From Arthrobacter zhaoxinii (GTDB taxonomy: Bacteria; Actinomycetota; Actinomycetes; Actinomycetales; Micrococcaceae), in the NCBI RefSeq assembly GCF_024385505.1, contig NZ_JANFLT010000001.1, positions 682,001-746,000 of the forward strand: DNA of 64,000 nucleotides. Reading direction: 5' to 3'. How positions within the stretch are numbered: position 1 is the stretch's first letter; each line of letters opens with the position of its first letter. Positions 1 to 8,503 of this stretch are shown here, in pieces. The notes beneath the pieces were generated by a model, which was not told the DNA's origin, made no database searches, and was given only the letters and a program-made list of their open reading frames with translations. Position numbers and translations under genes: made by a program.

Positions 1-78
1 CGGATTCCCCGCGGTGTTGGCGTTCATGGCCGCAGCCGAAAGCGCTTCCTGGCTCTTGTTCGTGAATTTAGTGTCCAC
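1..78 (-). CDS. clpB: ClpB disaggregase, N-terminal fragment (cut by window edge)
   Basis: Only the first 26 codons lie in the window. The GTG start at 78-76 follows a good ribosome binding site (TGAGGAG) 5-6 bases upstream. The peptide begins VDTKFTNKSQEALSAAAMNA, which resembles the N-terminal Clp repeat domain of actinobacterial ClpB. ClpB is the AAA+ disaggregase that works with DnaK, DnaJ and GrpE on aggregated proteins. Its upstream region carries an HspR-type inverted repeat like those before dnaK in this window, which fits the assignment. The rest of the gene is outside the window, so integrity cannot be judged. Confidence 0.85.
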   Translation of the reverse strand, partial: MDTKFTNKSQEALSAAAMNANTAGNP

Positions 79-120
79 GGGAACTCCTCAAAGACCTCAG
101 CGAAGAATGCTTCAGTAAAC

Positions 121-147
121 AAAGTTGAGTCTAGTCAGCTCAACTTT
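121..147 (-). promoter_or_regulatory. HAIR operator (HspR binding site) upstream of clpB
   Basis: Perfect 9-base arms AAAGTTGAG and CTCAACTTT are separated by 9 bases. The core GTTGAGT-N7-GCTCAAC is close to the published HspR-associated inverted repeat CTTGAGT-N7-ACTCAAG. It lies 43 bases before the clpB start. On the minus strand a possible -10 (TAGACT) sits in the spacer, with TTTACT 17 bases upstream as a weak -35, so bound HspR would block RNA polymerase. HspR itself is encoded at 9305-9817. The repeat is seen directly; its use by HspR is inferred. Confidence 0.85.
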
Positions 148-180
148 TGAAGTAAAGTTGTCTCCGCGGGATCGGGTGTC

Positions 181-777
181 CTAGGGAGTGTGCTCCTGAT
201 CGAAGTCGTCAGCGGTTCTGCGCCACCGTTCGTTGCGCGCTTCGAAGAGCTGCGCCAGCTCCCCGCCGGACTCGATTTCGAACCGGATGCCGGGCGGCTC
301 TTCGGGGATGCTGCCCGCCAGGTATTCCTCCAGGACATCGAGGAAGTACTCCCACCCGGCGCCGCCGGTCCACAGGCCGGCGCCCGGGGCGGCCGATACG
401 GCAAACCCTTTCCGGACCGAGGCGTAGCGCAGCTCGAAGCGGGTGTATCCGTCCTCCCCGGTCAGGTGGAACTCCACTTCGGCCGTTGTGTATCCTTCCC
501 GGGCCCAGGACACGGTTAGGAGCCGGGGACCGTCGCAGCGCAGAATCGCCCCGTGGGATCCATCCGGGAGGCTGTAGTTCCCGCCGCGCCGCAGATCCCC
601 TTCCGGCAGCGCCACCCATTGGCCAAGGCGCTCCGGGTCCGCGACGGCAGACCAAACGTCTCCGATAGGAAAGGGAATATCCCGGGCCATCACAATCATC
701 AGCGCGTGGCCCGCCTGGATTTGCCGGCGGCCGTAGGACCGCACCGTTTTCTCAAGAATCATGTCCAGATCGGACAT
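181..777 (-). CDS. SRPBCC (AHSA1-like) family protein
   Basis: A 198-residue protein. The ATG at 777-775 is preceded by GGCAGGAGTGGGCAA, a good ribosome binding site; the open frame runs further upstream without support. From about residue 30 the pattern IPFPIGDVWSAVADPERLGQW, then GDLRRGGNY and ILRCDGPRLLTVSW, is that of the AHSA1 / activator of Hsp90 ATPase-like branch of the START/Bet v 1 fold. Such proteins have a hydrophobic cavity and bind small ligands or act as weak co-chaperones. The function here is unknown. It lies between clpB and a penicillin-binding protein on the opposite strand; no partner is evident. Confidence 0.8.
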   Translation of the reverse strand: MSDLDMILEKTVRSYGRRQIQAGHALMIVMARDIPFPIGDVWSAVADPERLGQWVALPEGDLRRGGNYSLPDGSHGAILRCDGPRLLTVSWAREGYTTAEVEFHLTGEDGYTRFELRYASVRKGFAVSAAPGAGLWTGGAGWEYFLDVLEEYLAGSIPEEPPGIRFEIESGGELAQLFEARNERWRRTADDFDQEHTP

Positions 778-1022
778 TTGCCCACTCCTGCCGTAGAACA
801 ACCGGCAACCGATCCGGTCCTCCAGCGGCCAAGGCGACCGTTCCGGCCGTCGGCAGGATGCCGGGGGAAGCGAGTTGTAGTCAAGCGCCATTTCCTGGCC
901 GTTTCCCAAACCGTAGCAGGGAAACCAGGCCGTGCACAGGGTCGGCAAGCGGGGCCGCGCAACGGCCTGCGCACCGCAGGGAGGTGCATTCCACGTGTCC
1001 GAAGCCGTCAAGGCGGTAGCCT

Positions 1023-2972
1023 GTGCGGATGGGGAAAAACCGTACGTCCGTTTCCGTCCTTGCCGTTGCCGCCCTGGCCCTGACCCTGGTGTCCTGCTCG
1101 GCGGATAAACCTTCTCCGGATGATGCTGCCGCCGCCCTCGCGAAGGGCCTGAGCCAGCTGGACGTTTCGGCATCGGCCTTCACCGCGGGCTCACCCGATC
1201 AGGTGAACACCGAGTTGGCGGAGCTGCTCGCAGACATGGGGCCGCTCCGTCCTTCCGTCACAGTGGCCGGCATCGATGAGGACTCCGAGGACGAGGACGC
1301 CGCCACTGCCCGCCTGGCCTACGACTGGGATGTGAACAGTGATTCCCAGCCGGACTGGTCCTACGAGAGCACTGCCCAGATGCGCCGCGGCGAGGACGAT
1401 CAGTGGCTCGTCGAGTGGGCTCCGTCCGTTCTGGTCAGCTCCCTGGTCGACGGCGACCGGCTGGTCCGCACAACAACCTCCGGCGTACGCGCGGATATCC
1501 TGGACCGCAACGGAATGCCGTTGATGAGTTCGAAGCCGGTGCTGCGCATCGGCATCAACAAGCCGGACCTCGCCGAGGAGCAGCTGGCCTCTTCGGCAGC
1601 GGCAATGGCCAGCCTGACCGGGCTGGATCCCGCCGAATACACTGCCCGGGTCCAGGCAGCCGGACCCGAAGCCTTTGTCGAGGCGATTGTCCAGCGCGAG
1701 GAGGCGGAGGGCCCGGCAACCGTCACCGCAGTCGAAGCCATCCCCGGAGGACTGGCCCTCCCCGCCCAGCGAATCCTGGCTCCCACCCGCGGGTTCGCCC
1801 GCGCCCTCCTCGGCACCGTGGGCGAGGCCACGGCCGAGCTCATCGAGGAATCCGAAGGCCGGCTGTCCCCCGGCGACCAGACCGGACTCGCCGGACTCCA
1901 GAAACAGTACGATCCACAGTTGCAGGGCGCACCCGGAGTCACCGTCACCGTCGAAAACGATGCCGGAACCAACGGCATTGTGCTGACGAGCATCGACCCG
2001 CAGAGCGGCACATCCCTGCAGACAACACTGGACCCGAAACTGCAGCTACTGGCGGAGGGCGTCCTGGAACAGGAGCCCTCCGCCTCCGCCATCGTGGCCA
2101 TCCAACCCTCCACCGGCGAGATCCTGACCGTGGCCAACGGCCCGGGCAGCGAGGGCCAGCAGACCGCGCTCCTCGGCCAGTACCCGCCCGGCTCCACCTT
2201 CAAGACAGCCACCGCCCTGGCCATGTTCCGCAGCGGCAGCGCACCGGGCAATACGGTCGAGTGCCCTTCGGAACTCAACGTTGACGGCCGGAAGTTCACC
2301 AACGTGCCGGGTTACCCGGCCGCGGCCACCGGCAGCATCCCGCTGCGCACCGCCTTCGCGAACTCTTGCAATACGGCCTTCCTGAATGCCCGGGACACCG
2401 TCTCGCAGCAAAGCCTGTCGGAAGCCGCCGCTGACCTGGGCATCGGAGTCGAGGCTGCCATCGGCACGGATGCCTTCCTGGGCTCCGTCCCGGCCGAGGC
2501 CGAAGGCACCGCTCACGCGGCCTCGCTGATCGGACAGGGCGAGGTTCTGGTGTCTCCGCTGGCCATGGCTGTTGCCGGCGCCTCGATCAGCAAGGGCGAA
2601 CGCATCTCACCCACACTGGTCCGGGAGGCCGCTGAAGCTCCGGAAGCCGCGCCGACGACGACGCCCGGCCCGGATTCGAAGACGCCCTCCCCCGGCAACC
2701 TCACCAAGGAGGAAGCGGCCGCCCTGCAGGAGATGATGCGCGCCGTCGTCGCCGAGGGCGGAGTGCAGATGCTGCTCGATGTGCCGGGGGAACCCGTGCT
2801 GGCGAAGACCGGGACCGCTGAATTCGGCAGCCAGACTCCGCCGGAAACCCACGCGTGGGTTCTGGCGATCCAGGGTGACCTGGCAGTTGCCGTGTTCGTG
2901 GAGCAGGGCGAGCGGGGTTCCACCTCGGGTGGTCCGCTGATGAAGGCCTTCCTCGAGGGTGCCCAGGGCTAG
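1023..2972 (+). CDS. Lipoprotein class B penicillin-binding protein (transpeptidase) with MecA-N/NTF2-like domain
   Basis: A 649-residue cell-wall D,D-transpeptidase anchored outside the membrane. The N-terminus has a signal peptide ending in the lipobox LVSC (Cys25). Residues about 30-150 look like the NTF2-like MecA N-terminal domain, followed by a dimerisation domain. The transpeptidase domain carries all three catalytic motifs: STFK (Ser391), SCN (448-450) and KTG (595-597). The size and domain order match MecA/PBP3-like high-molecular-weight class B PBPs, which cross-link peptidoglycan. The GTG at 1023 is used; an ATG two codons downstream is equally possible. No lipid II polymerase lies beside it. 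Low affinity for beta-lactams cannot be inferred from the sequence alone. Confidence 0.9.
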   Translation: MRMGKNRTSVSVLAVAALALTLVSCSADKPSPDDAAAALAKGLSQLDVSASAFTAGSPDQVNTELAELLADMGPLRPSVTVAGIDEDSEDEDAATARLAYDWDVNSDSQPDWSYESTAQMRRGEDDQWLVEWAPSVLVSSLVDGDRLVRTTTSGVRADILDRNGMPLMSSKPVLRIGINKPDLAEEQLASSAAAMASLTGLDPAEYTARVQAAGPEAFVEAIVQREEAEGPATVTAVEAIPGGLALPAQRILAPTRGFARALLGTVGEATAELIEESEGRLSPGDQTGLAGLQKQYDPQLQGAPGVTVTVENDAGTNGIVLTSIDPQSGTSLQTTLDPKLQLLAEGVLEQEPSASAIVAIQPSTGEILTVANGPGSEGQQTALLGQYPPGSTFKTATALAMFRSGSAPGNTVECPSELNVDGRKFTNVPGYPAAATGSIPLRTAFANSCNTAFLNARDTVSQQSLSEAAADLGIGVEAAIGTDAFLGSVPAEAEGTAHAASLIGQGEVLVSPLAMAVAGASISKGERISPTLVREAAEAPEAAPTTTPGPDSKTPSPGNLTKEEAAALQEMMRAVVAEGGVQMLLDVPGEPVLAKTGTAEFGSQTPPETHAWVLAIQGDLAVAVFVEQGERGSTSGGPLMKAFLEGAQG

Positions 2973-2988
2973 CCGGTGCAGGCCCGGG

Positions 2989-3453
2989 TCAGGAGGGCCA
3001 CTGCTGCTGCGGAGCCACCCGCCCCTGGTAACCGGGCTGCCGGTAGGCATTGCCGGCGTACGGGGTGACCTGCCAGGTGTCCGTCGGGACAATGACCTTG
3101 CCCAGCGGCATCAGCGATATGGGCAGCATCTTCAGATTGGCAATGCCCAGCGGGATTCCGACGATGCTCACAAACATGGGAATGGCCGTGAGGATATGGC
3201 CGACCGCGATCCAGATGCCGGCCAGCAGCAGCCAGATGATGTTTCCCAGCAGGCTGAGGGGTCCGGTGAAGCCGCCCCGGTCCACCACCGTCCGCCCGAA
3301 CGGCCAGAGCGCATAGTTGGCGATGCGGAAGGACGCGATGCCGAACGGGATCGTGACGATCAGCAGGCAGCAGAGAACCCCTGCCAGCGCGTACCCAAGG
3401 GCTAGCCAGATGCCGCCGAACAGAAGCCAGATGACGTTCAGGATCGCTTTCAT
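2989..3453 (-). CDS. YccF domain inner-membrane protein
   Basis: A 154-residue membrane protein. The ATG at 3453 follows GGAGAACAATGGAGCC. It contains two copies of the YccF motif: NVIWLLFGGIWLALGY with IPFGIASFRIANYALWPFGR, then NIIWLLLAGIWIAVGH with IPLGIANLKMLPISLMPLG. Each copy has two hydrophobic segments, giving about four membrane helices. A hydrophilic Gln/Tyr-rich tail follows. YccF proteins are widespread but their function is not established. The gene converges on the penicillin-binding protein gene with only 16 bases between the stops. Confidence 0.88.
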   Translation of the reverse strand: MKAILNVIWLLFGGIWLALGYALAGVLCCLLIVTIPFGIASFRIANYALWPFGRTVVDRGGFTGPLSLLGNIIWLLLAGIWIAVGHILTAIPMFVSIVGIPLGIANLKMLPISLMPLGKVIVPTDTWQVTPYAGNAYRQPGYQGRVAPQQQWPS

Positions 3454-3540
3454 GGCTCCATTGTTCTCCACCGGGCACTGATAAGCCACGGCTTCGATGC
3501 CTGCATACCCGCCCGGCTGCTCCTGCCCTAGACTGGCGCC

Positions 3541-4002
3541 ATGCCGATCAGCGATGAGACCACAGCAGACCACCTGACCTCCAGCCAGTGCTGGGCATAC
3601 GTCCGGCAGGCCCGGTTCGCCCGGCTGGCCGTGGTGGTCGACGGGCACCCCGAGATATTTCCGGTCAATTTTGCCGTGGATCACGGCACGGTGGTGTTCC
3701 GGACCGCGGCGGGTACCAAGCTGGCCGGCGCCCTCTCCGGCAACCCGGTTGCCTTCGAAATCGACGGTTACGACGACAGCCTTTCATCCGCCTGGAGCGT
3801 GGTGCTGAAGGGCGGCGCCACCCTGCTGGAGGACTACGCGGAGATCATGGACTCGGAGGATCTCCCGTTGTTCCCCTGGCAGACCGGCGCCAAGAACGCG
3901 TTTGTCCGCATCGAACCTGAGGTGACGGCCGGCCGCCGGTTCCTCATCTCCAACGCAGCACGGCGGAATGTGCTGCGCGGCATGGGTCTTTACACCGAAT
4001 AG
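3541..4002 (+). CDS. Pyridoxamine 5'-phosphate oxidase-fold flavin-binding protein
   Basis: A 153-residue protein of the FMN-binding split-barrel (PPOX/Nim-like) group. The pattern is typical: a leading helix (CWAYVRQARFARLAV), a strand with DGHPEIFPVNFAVDHGTVVFRT, then GTKLAGALSGNPVAFEIDGY and the turn SAWSVVLKGGATLL. These small proteins bind FMN, F420 or haem and reduce or protect substrates; the true cofactor cannot be read from the sequence. The ATG start follows a short leader. A strong bidirectional hairpin follows the stop codon. Confidence 0.85.
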   Translation: MPISDETTADHLTSSQCWAYVRQARFARLAVVVDGHPEIFPVNFAVDHGTVVFRTAAGTKLAGALSGNPVAFEIDGYDDSLSSAWSVVLKGGATLLEDYAEIMDSEDLPLFPWQTGAKNAFVRIEPEVTAGRRFLISNAARRNVLRGMGLYTE

Positions 4003-4020
4003 GCCACCACCGACAGCACA

Positions 4021-4062
4021 AAAAAGAGGCACCGCATCAACAGTGGATGCGGTGCCTCTTTT
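4021..4062. terminator. Bidirectional rho-independent terminator
   Basis: Arms of 17 bases (AAAAGAGGCACCGCATC and its exact complement at 4046-4062) enclose a 7-base loop. A run of A precedes the stem and a run of T ends it, so it can terminate both the PPOX-fold gene from the left and the DEAD-box helicase gene from the right. Confidence 0.92.
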
Positions 4063-4076
4063 CGCTGAGCTAAGGC

Positions 4077-5696
4077 TTAGCGGGAACGGCGTTCGTTCGA
4101 TGCCGGCGCGGTGGCGCGGCGGGGGCCGGCTGCACGTGCCGGGCGGCCGGAGGCTGCACCGCCTGAACGCTGGCCTGCACCGGCGCCCTCGGCACGCTGG
4201 CCGGTGGCCGGGCGGCGGTTGCGTCCGGATGCGGTGGCAGCCGAGGCGCTGTTGCGGCGGCCGTCGGCGGACCGTGCCGGACGCTGCGTACGCACGTCGT
4301 CGACGGCGCGGTCATTGCGTTCGTTGCGTTCGCTGCGTTCCATGCGGTCGGGACGTTCCGCTGACACGCGGCCGCGTCCGCCTGTACCGCCGCGTCCGCC
4401 GGCGCGGGGTGCACCGGTCGAGCGGGCTGCACGCTTGCGCTGGGCATTGGCGCCGGTGGAGCGGCCGCCGCCCTGCTGCGGGGACTTGGCTGCAAGCTGC
4501 GCGGCGCGGACGTGCGGTTCCACAACGGCCGCGCGTTCGCCGACAAGCTTGGCGATGGACGGCGAATTGTGGCTGACCTTCTCGATGGAAACGTCGACGC
4601 CGGCAGCCTTCATCAGCTTCGACACCTCGCTCTTCTGCTCCGGGAGGGTCAGCGTCACCACGGTTCCGCTGGATCCGGCGCGGGCCGTACGGCCTGAACG
4701 GTGCAGGTAGGCCTTGTGCTCCGTGGGCGGATCAATGTGGACCACGAGTTCAACGTCATCCACGTGGACGCCGCGGGCGGCGACGTCGGTGGCTACCAGG
4801 ACGCGGACGTCGCCGGAAGCGAACTCCGCCAGGTTGCGGTCACGGGCATTCTGGGACAGGTTGCCGTGCAGGTCCACCGTGGGGATGCCGTTGTCCGTGA
4901 GGAACTGGGCCATCTTGCGGGCGTGGTGCTTGGTGCGCATAAACATGATGCGGCGGCCCTGGCCACCGGCCAGTTCCTTGACCAGCAGCTTCTTGGCCGT
5001 CTGGTCCTGAACCAGCAGCACATGGTGCTCCATGGTGGACACCGCTGCCTGCGGCTCATCCACGGAGTGCGTCAGCGGGTTCGACAGGTAACGGCGGACC
5101 AGCTTGTCCACGCCGTTGTCCAGGGTGGCGGAGAACAGCATCCGCTGACCCTTTTCCGGAGTGCGGTCCAGCAGGCGCTGGACAACCGGCAGGAAGCCGA
5201 GGTCTGCCATGTGGTCGGCCTCGTCCAGCACGGTGATCTCGACGGACTCGAGGCTGATGACCTTCTGCTTCATCAGGTCTTCGAGGCGGCCGGGGCAGGC
5301 GATGACGATGTCGACGCCGGCCTTGAGTGCCTTTTCCTGACGCTGCTGGGACACGCCGCCGTAGATCACGGTGGTGTTCAGGCCAAGCTCCTTGGCCAGG
5401 GGCTCAATGACGTTGTTGATCTGTGTGGCCAGCTCGCGGGTCGGCGCCAGGACCAGGCCCAGCGGGCGGTTCGGGCGGCGGCGGTAAGCGGCTTCATTCT
5501 CGGCCAGACGGGCAACGAGGGGAAGGGAGAACGCCAGCGTCTTGCCGGAACCGGTGCGGCCGCGGCCCAGGACGTCGCGGCCCTTAAGGGTGTCCGGGAG
5601 GGTTTCCACCTGGATGGGGAAGGCCTCGTCAATTCCGGCAGCGGCGAGGGAGGAAACAAGTGCCTTGGGCACACCAAGGGCAGCAAAAGTGGTCAT
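4077..5696 (-). CDS. DEAD-box ATP-dependent RNA helicase
   Basis: A 539-residue RNA helicase. Visible motifs are the Q motif region (AFPIQVETLP, about 25-35), Walker A GRTGSGKT (46-53), PTRELA (85-90), DEAD (158-161), SAT (about 189-191) and HRSGRTARAG (about 335). After about residue 400 there is a low-complexity Arg/Gly/Ala/Ser-rich tail typical of actinobacterial RhlE/DeaD-type helicases, which helps RNA binding. Likely roles are ribosome assembly and unwinding of structured RNA, often in the cold. It has a long upstream region (5697-5982) shared with the divergent trmB. The exact subfamily name is not certain. Confidence 0.95.
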   Translation of the reverse strand: MTTFAALGVPKALVSSLAAAGIDEAFPIQVETLPDTLKGRDVLGRGRTGSGKTLAFSLPLVARLAENEAAYRRRPNRPLGLVLAPTRELATQINNVIEPLAKELGLNTTVIYGGVSQQRQEKALKAGVDIVIACPGRLEDLMKQKVISLESVEITVLDEADHMADLGFLPVVQRLLDRTPEKGQRMLFSATLDNGVDKLVRRYLSNPLTHSVDEPQAAVSTMEHHVLLVQDQTAKKLLVKELAGGQGRRIMFMRTKHHARKMAQFLTDNGIPTVDLHGNLSQNARDRNLAEFASGDVRVLVATDVAARGVHVDDVELVVHIDPPTEHKAYLHRSGRTARAGSSGTVVTLTLPEQKSEVSKLMKAAGVDVSIEKVSHNSPSIAKLVGERAAVVEPHVRAAQLAAKSPQQGGGRSTGANAQRKRAARSTGAPRAGGRGGTGGRGRVSAERPDRMERSERNERNDRAVDDVRTQRPARSADGRRNSASAATASGRNRRPATGQRAEGAGAGQRSGGAASGRPARAAGPRRATAPASNERRSR

Positions 5697-5982
5697 TAAA
5701 GACAGGCAACTTTCGGTAAGAGGCCCCCGACGCCGTTTGGGCCGAGGGTTCGCCGAAGAAAAGTCAGACAGTGTCTACCGCACTGAAGCGGGACAAAAGA
5801 AAGCGTTCATCGACGCAGGCTGGACTGCTTACACACACTGTTCCACCCGCGGTTATTAGCCGGGACGGACAATGGCAGGACCAACATCTGCCTCCAGTTT
5901 ACCGTAATGCGGAAACTTTCCTAATCGGGGGCGGGGGCTGCGGTGAAATCCGGACCCGCGGCAGCCGATAGCATTAACAATA
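5697..5982. other. Divergent intergenic region between helicase and trmB
   Basis: This 286-base region holds the leader of the helicase mRNA on one strand and the trmB promoter on the other. I see no convincing gene in it. The helicase side is long enough for the structured leader often found before cold-inducible DEAD-box genes, but I recognise no defined RNA family. trmB has no visible Shine-Dalgarno sequence before its ATG (the bases are AGCATTAACAATA), so leaderless translation is possible. Confidence 0.5.
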
Positions 5983-6849
5983 ATGACTACTGAACCAGCC
6001 CTGCCCGATGCCGCCGAGAGCCGGTCCGCCGACGTCGGCACAGACACCGGCTCAGAGCCGAATTTCCGCTCACCGGTGTCCTTCGTCCGCCGCGGTTCAC
6101 GTCTGCAGGGGCGCCGCCAGCAGGCATGGGACGAGCTTTCGGACCGCTTCGTGATCGACGTGCCCCGTGATGAGGCCGACACCTCGGTATCCCCCGACTA
6201 CGTGTTCGACGCCGCCGCCGAGTTCGGCCGCACCGCTCCCCTCGTCGTCGAAATCGGCTCGGGCCTCGGCGAAGCCGTCGCGCACGCCGCGGAGCAGAAC
6301 CCGGACAAGGACTTCCTGGCCGTGGAGGTCTATCTCCCCGGCCTGGCGCAGACCCTGCAGCGGATCGGCCAGAAGGGCCTGACGAATATCCGCGTGGTGC
6401 AGGCCAACGCGCCGGAGGTGCTGAGCACCATGCTCCCCGCCGGTTCCGTGGACGAGGTCTGGGTGTTCTTCCCCGACCCCTGGCACAAGACCCGCCACCA
6501 CAAACGCCGCCTGGTCAAGGATTCCTTCGCCGAACTGGTGGCCCGGGTGCTGGTGCCCGGCGGCATCTGGCGCCTGGCCACCGACTGGTCCGACTACGCC
6601 GTGCAGATGCGCGAAGTCCTGGACGCGTCCGCACGGTTCCGGAACCTGCACGACGGCGAGCGTGCCGGTGAGGACAGCCCGCTCACCCGCGTGCACCGGG
6701 AGGGCCTCGAAAACAAGGCCCCGGACGACGACGTCGATGCCCGCGGGGGCTGGGCGCCCAGGTTTGAAGGCCGGACACTGACCAGCTTCGAAAACAAGGC
6801 CCACGAGGCCGGCCGGCTGATTTTCGACCTTGCTTACCGGAGGAACTGA
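5983..6849 (+). CDS. trmB: tRNA (guanine-N7-)-methyltransferase
   Basis: A 288-residue SAM-dependent enzyme that makes m7G46 in the variable loop of many tRNAs. The core starts after a disordered head of about 30 residues and a SFVRRGSRLQGRRQQAW segment. It shows the SAM site VVEIGSGLGEAVAHAAEQNP, then FLAVEVYLPGLAQTLQRI, the motif VWVFFPDPWHKTRHHKRRLV, which is diagnostic for TrmB, and a C-terminal LTSFENKAHEAGRLIFDL. It is the first gene of a three-gene run: the NYN protein starts 5 bases after its stop. No Shine-Dalgarno sequence is evident. Confidence 0.95.
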   Translation: MTTEPALPDAAESRSADVGTDTGSEPNFRSPVSFVRRGSRLQGRRQQAWDELSDRFVIDVPRDEADTSVSPDYVFDAAAEFGRTAPLVVEIGSGLGEAVAHAAEQNPDKDFLAVEVYLPGLAQTLQRIGQKGLTNIRVVQANAPEVLSTMLPAGSVDEVWVFFPDPWHKTRHHKRRLVKDSFAELVARVLVPGGIWRLATDWSDYAVQMREVLDASARFRNLHDGERAGEDSPLTRVHREGLENKAPDDDVDARGGWAPRFEGRTLTSFENKAHEAGRLIFDLAYRRN

Positions 6850-6854
6850 ACAAA

Positions 6855-7853
6855 ATGACTGAACCGAACGACGCCCGTGTCGGCCTCTACATCGACTTCG
6901 ACAACATCGTCATCTCGCGCTACCAGCAGCTGCACGGCCGCAATGCGTTCCAGCGCGACGGCATCCGCGATTTCGACAAGACGAACCGGGAGGCCGACCC
7001 GGAGGTTGCCGCCAAGCTCACGGCAGCCACGGTGGACTTCAACGCCATCATCGATTTTGCCGCGTCCTTCGGCACCCTGGTGGTCAACCGCGCCTACGCG
7101 GACTGGTCCGTGCCCGTCAATGCGAGCTACCAGCGCCAGCTGATGTCCCGTGCGGTGGACCTGACCCAGCTGTTCACCACCACCACGCGCGGCACCAAGA
7201 ACGGCGCTGACATCCGGCTCGCCGTGGACGTAGTCGAAGACCTCTTCCGGCTGCCGGACCTGACCCACGTCATCATCGTGGCCGGCGACAGCGACTACAT
7301 TGCCCTCGCACAGAAGTCCAAGCGCCTCGGCCGCTTTGTGGTCGGCATCGGCGTTGCCGGCTCGACCAGCACCTCCCTCGCCGCCGCCTGCGACGAATTC
7401 GAGGACTACGACTCCCTGCCCGGCATCGTGGCTGCCGCTGCTGCCCCGGCTGCGGCCGATTCGTCGGCCGAGAAGCGCCCGGCACCGACGGATTCGCAGC
7501 CGGATCCGGCCCCCGCGCGCAGGCTCACCACCGTTCCCATGTTCTCGCACACCGGCCAGGCTGCGTTCGACGAGCCCGAACCGGCCGAGGACGTCGACCC
7601 GGGGGTCGTCGCGACCGAACTCCTCGTACGGGCACTGCAGATCGGCCATGCCAAGGGCGACGCCGACGAGTGGCTCAACACGGGCACGGTGAAGAACCAG
7701 ATGCGCCGGATGGATCCGGCTTTCAACGAGAAGCCGCTGGGCTTCCGGTCCTTCACCGATTTCCTCTCCTCCCACGGCGATCTCGTGGAGCTTGACGACG
7801 ACGGTCCGCAGCGGCTCATCCGCCTCCGCCCGGAAGCCGACGCCCGGCGTTGA
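6855..7853 (+). CDS. NYN-domain putative ribonuclease with C-terminal OST-HTH/LOTUS domain
   Basis: A 332-residue protein of the LabA/DUF88 NYN (PIN-like) nuclease group. The acidic site is intact: YIDFDN (Asp14, Asp16), GADIRLAVDVVEDL and VAGDSDYIALA. These aspartates would bind the metal that cleaves RNA. A Pro/Ala-rich linker of about 80 residues leads to a C-terminal region (LVRALQIGHAK..., GFRSFTDFLSSHGDLVEL) that looks like an OST-HTH/LOTUS RNA-binding winged helix. It lies between trmB and a methyltransferase gene, 5 bases after the first and overlapping the second by 4. This suggests an RNA-related job, but that is inference. Confidence 0.9.
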   Translation: MTEPNDARVGLYIDFDNIVISRYQQLHGRNAFQRDGIRDFDKTNREADPEVAAKLTAATVDFNAIIDFAASFGTLVVNRAYADWSVPVNASYQRQLMSRAVDLTQLFTTTTRGTKNGADIRLAVDVVEDLFRLPDLTHVIIVAGDSDYIALAQKSKRLGRFVVGIGVAGSTSTSLAAACDEFEDYDSLPGIVAAAAAPAAADSSAEKRPAPTDSQPDPAPARRLTTVPMFSHTGQAAFDEPEPAEDVDPGVVATELLVRALQIGHAKGDADEWLNTGTVKNQMRRMDPAFNEKPLGFRSFTDFLSSHGDLVELDDDGPQRLIRLRPEADARR

Positions 7854-8494
7854 GCGCGGAATCCCCCGAGTCCCTGCCGCAGGATCCCGCAGCCGTCGAA
7901 GAGCTGTGGGACCAGCGTTACGCCGGCAGCGGTGAGCTATGGAGCGGCCACCCCAATGCCGTCCTGGTCAGCGAGACCCGCGGGTTACAGCCCGGACGCG
8001 CCTTGGACGTCGGCTGCGGTGAAGGCGCCGATGCCCTGTGGCTGACCCAACAGGGCTGGGACGTCACTGCACTGGACGTCTCCGGAGTCGCCCTCGCCCG
8101 GGCCGCCCGCCAGGCCAAACTGCGTTCGGTGCAGGTGAACTGGGTCCATGCCGGCTTGGTCGAGGCTGCTCTTTCGCCGGCGTCCTTTGCCTTGGTTTCG
8201 GCGCAGTACCCCGTTCTCCTGCGGACCGACGGGAACGAAGCGGAACGTGCGCTGCTCCGAGCCGTCGCGCCCGGCGGGATTCTCCTATGGGTACACCACC
8301 CGCCGCCCACGGCGGAGGAAGCAGAGGCCCGTGGAATTGATCTCCGGGACTACGTGGGCCTTGCCGATGTGGCCGCACTGCTCGATGACGATTGGCGGAT
8401 AGAGGTGGACGAGACCCGTCCGCGGCACGTTTCCGCCGGCGCCGGGGCGCACCACAAGGAGGACGTGGTGCTGCGCGCGCGACGCCTGCAGTAG
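7850..8494 (+). CDS. Class I SAM-dependent methyltransferase
   Basis: A 214-residue protein starting at TTG (7850), whose codon overlaps the TGA of the NYN gene (TTGA). Motif I is RALDVGCGEGADALWLTQQGW, followed by VTALDVSGVALARAARQA; the N-terminal part (WDQRYAGSGELWSGHPN) matches a group of small tellurite-resistance/thiopurine-like methyltransferases. The substrate is unknown. The overlap implies translation coupled to the NYN-OST-HTH protein. A TTG start is rare but no better start lies nearby. Confidence 0.85.
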   Translation: MSAESPESLPQDPAAVEELWDQRYAGSGELWSGHPNAVLVSETRGLQPGRALDVGCGEGADALWLTQQGWDVTALDVSGVALARAARQAKLRSVQVNWVHAGLVEAALSPASFALVSAQYPVLLRTDGNEAERALLRAVAPGGILLWVHHPPPTAEEAEARGIDLRDYVGLADVAALLDDDWRIEVDETRPRHVSAGAGAHHKEDVVLRARRLQ

Positions 8495-8503
8495 GCTCGG
8501 TCG

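Noticed and set aside
5697-5982. A named structured RNA before the helicase gene
   Set aside because: I saw no motif of a known RNA family; only a long leader can be claimed.
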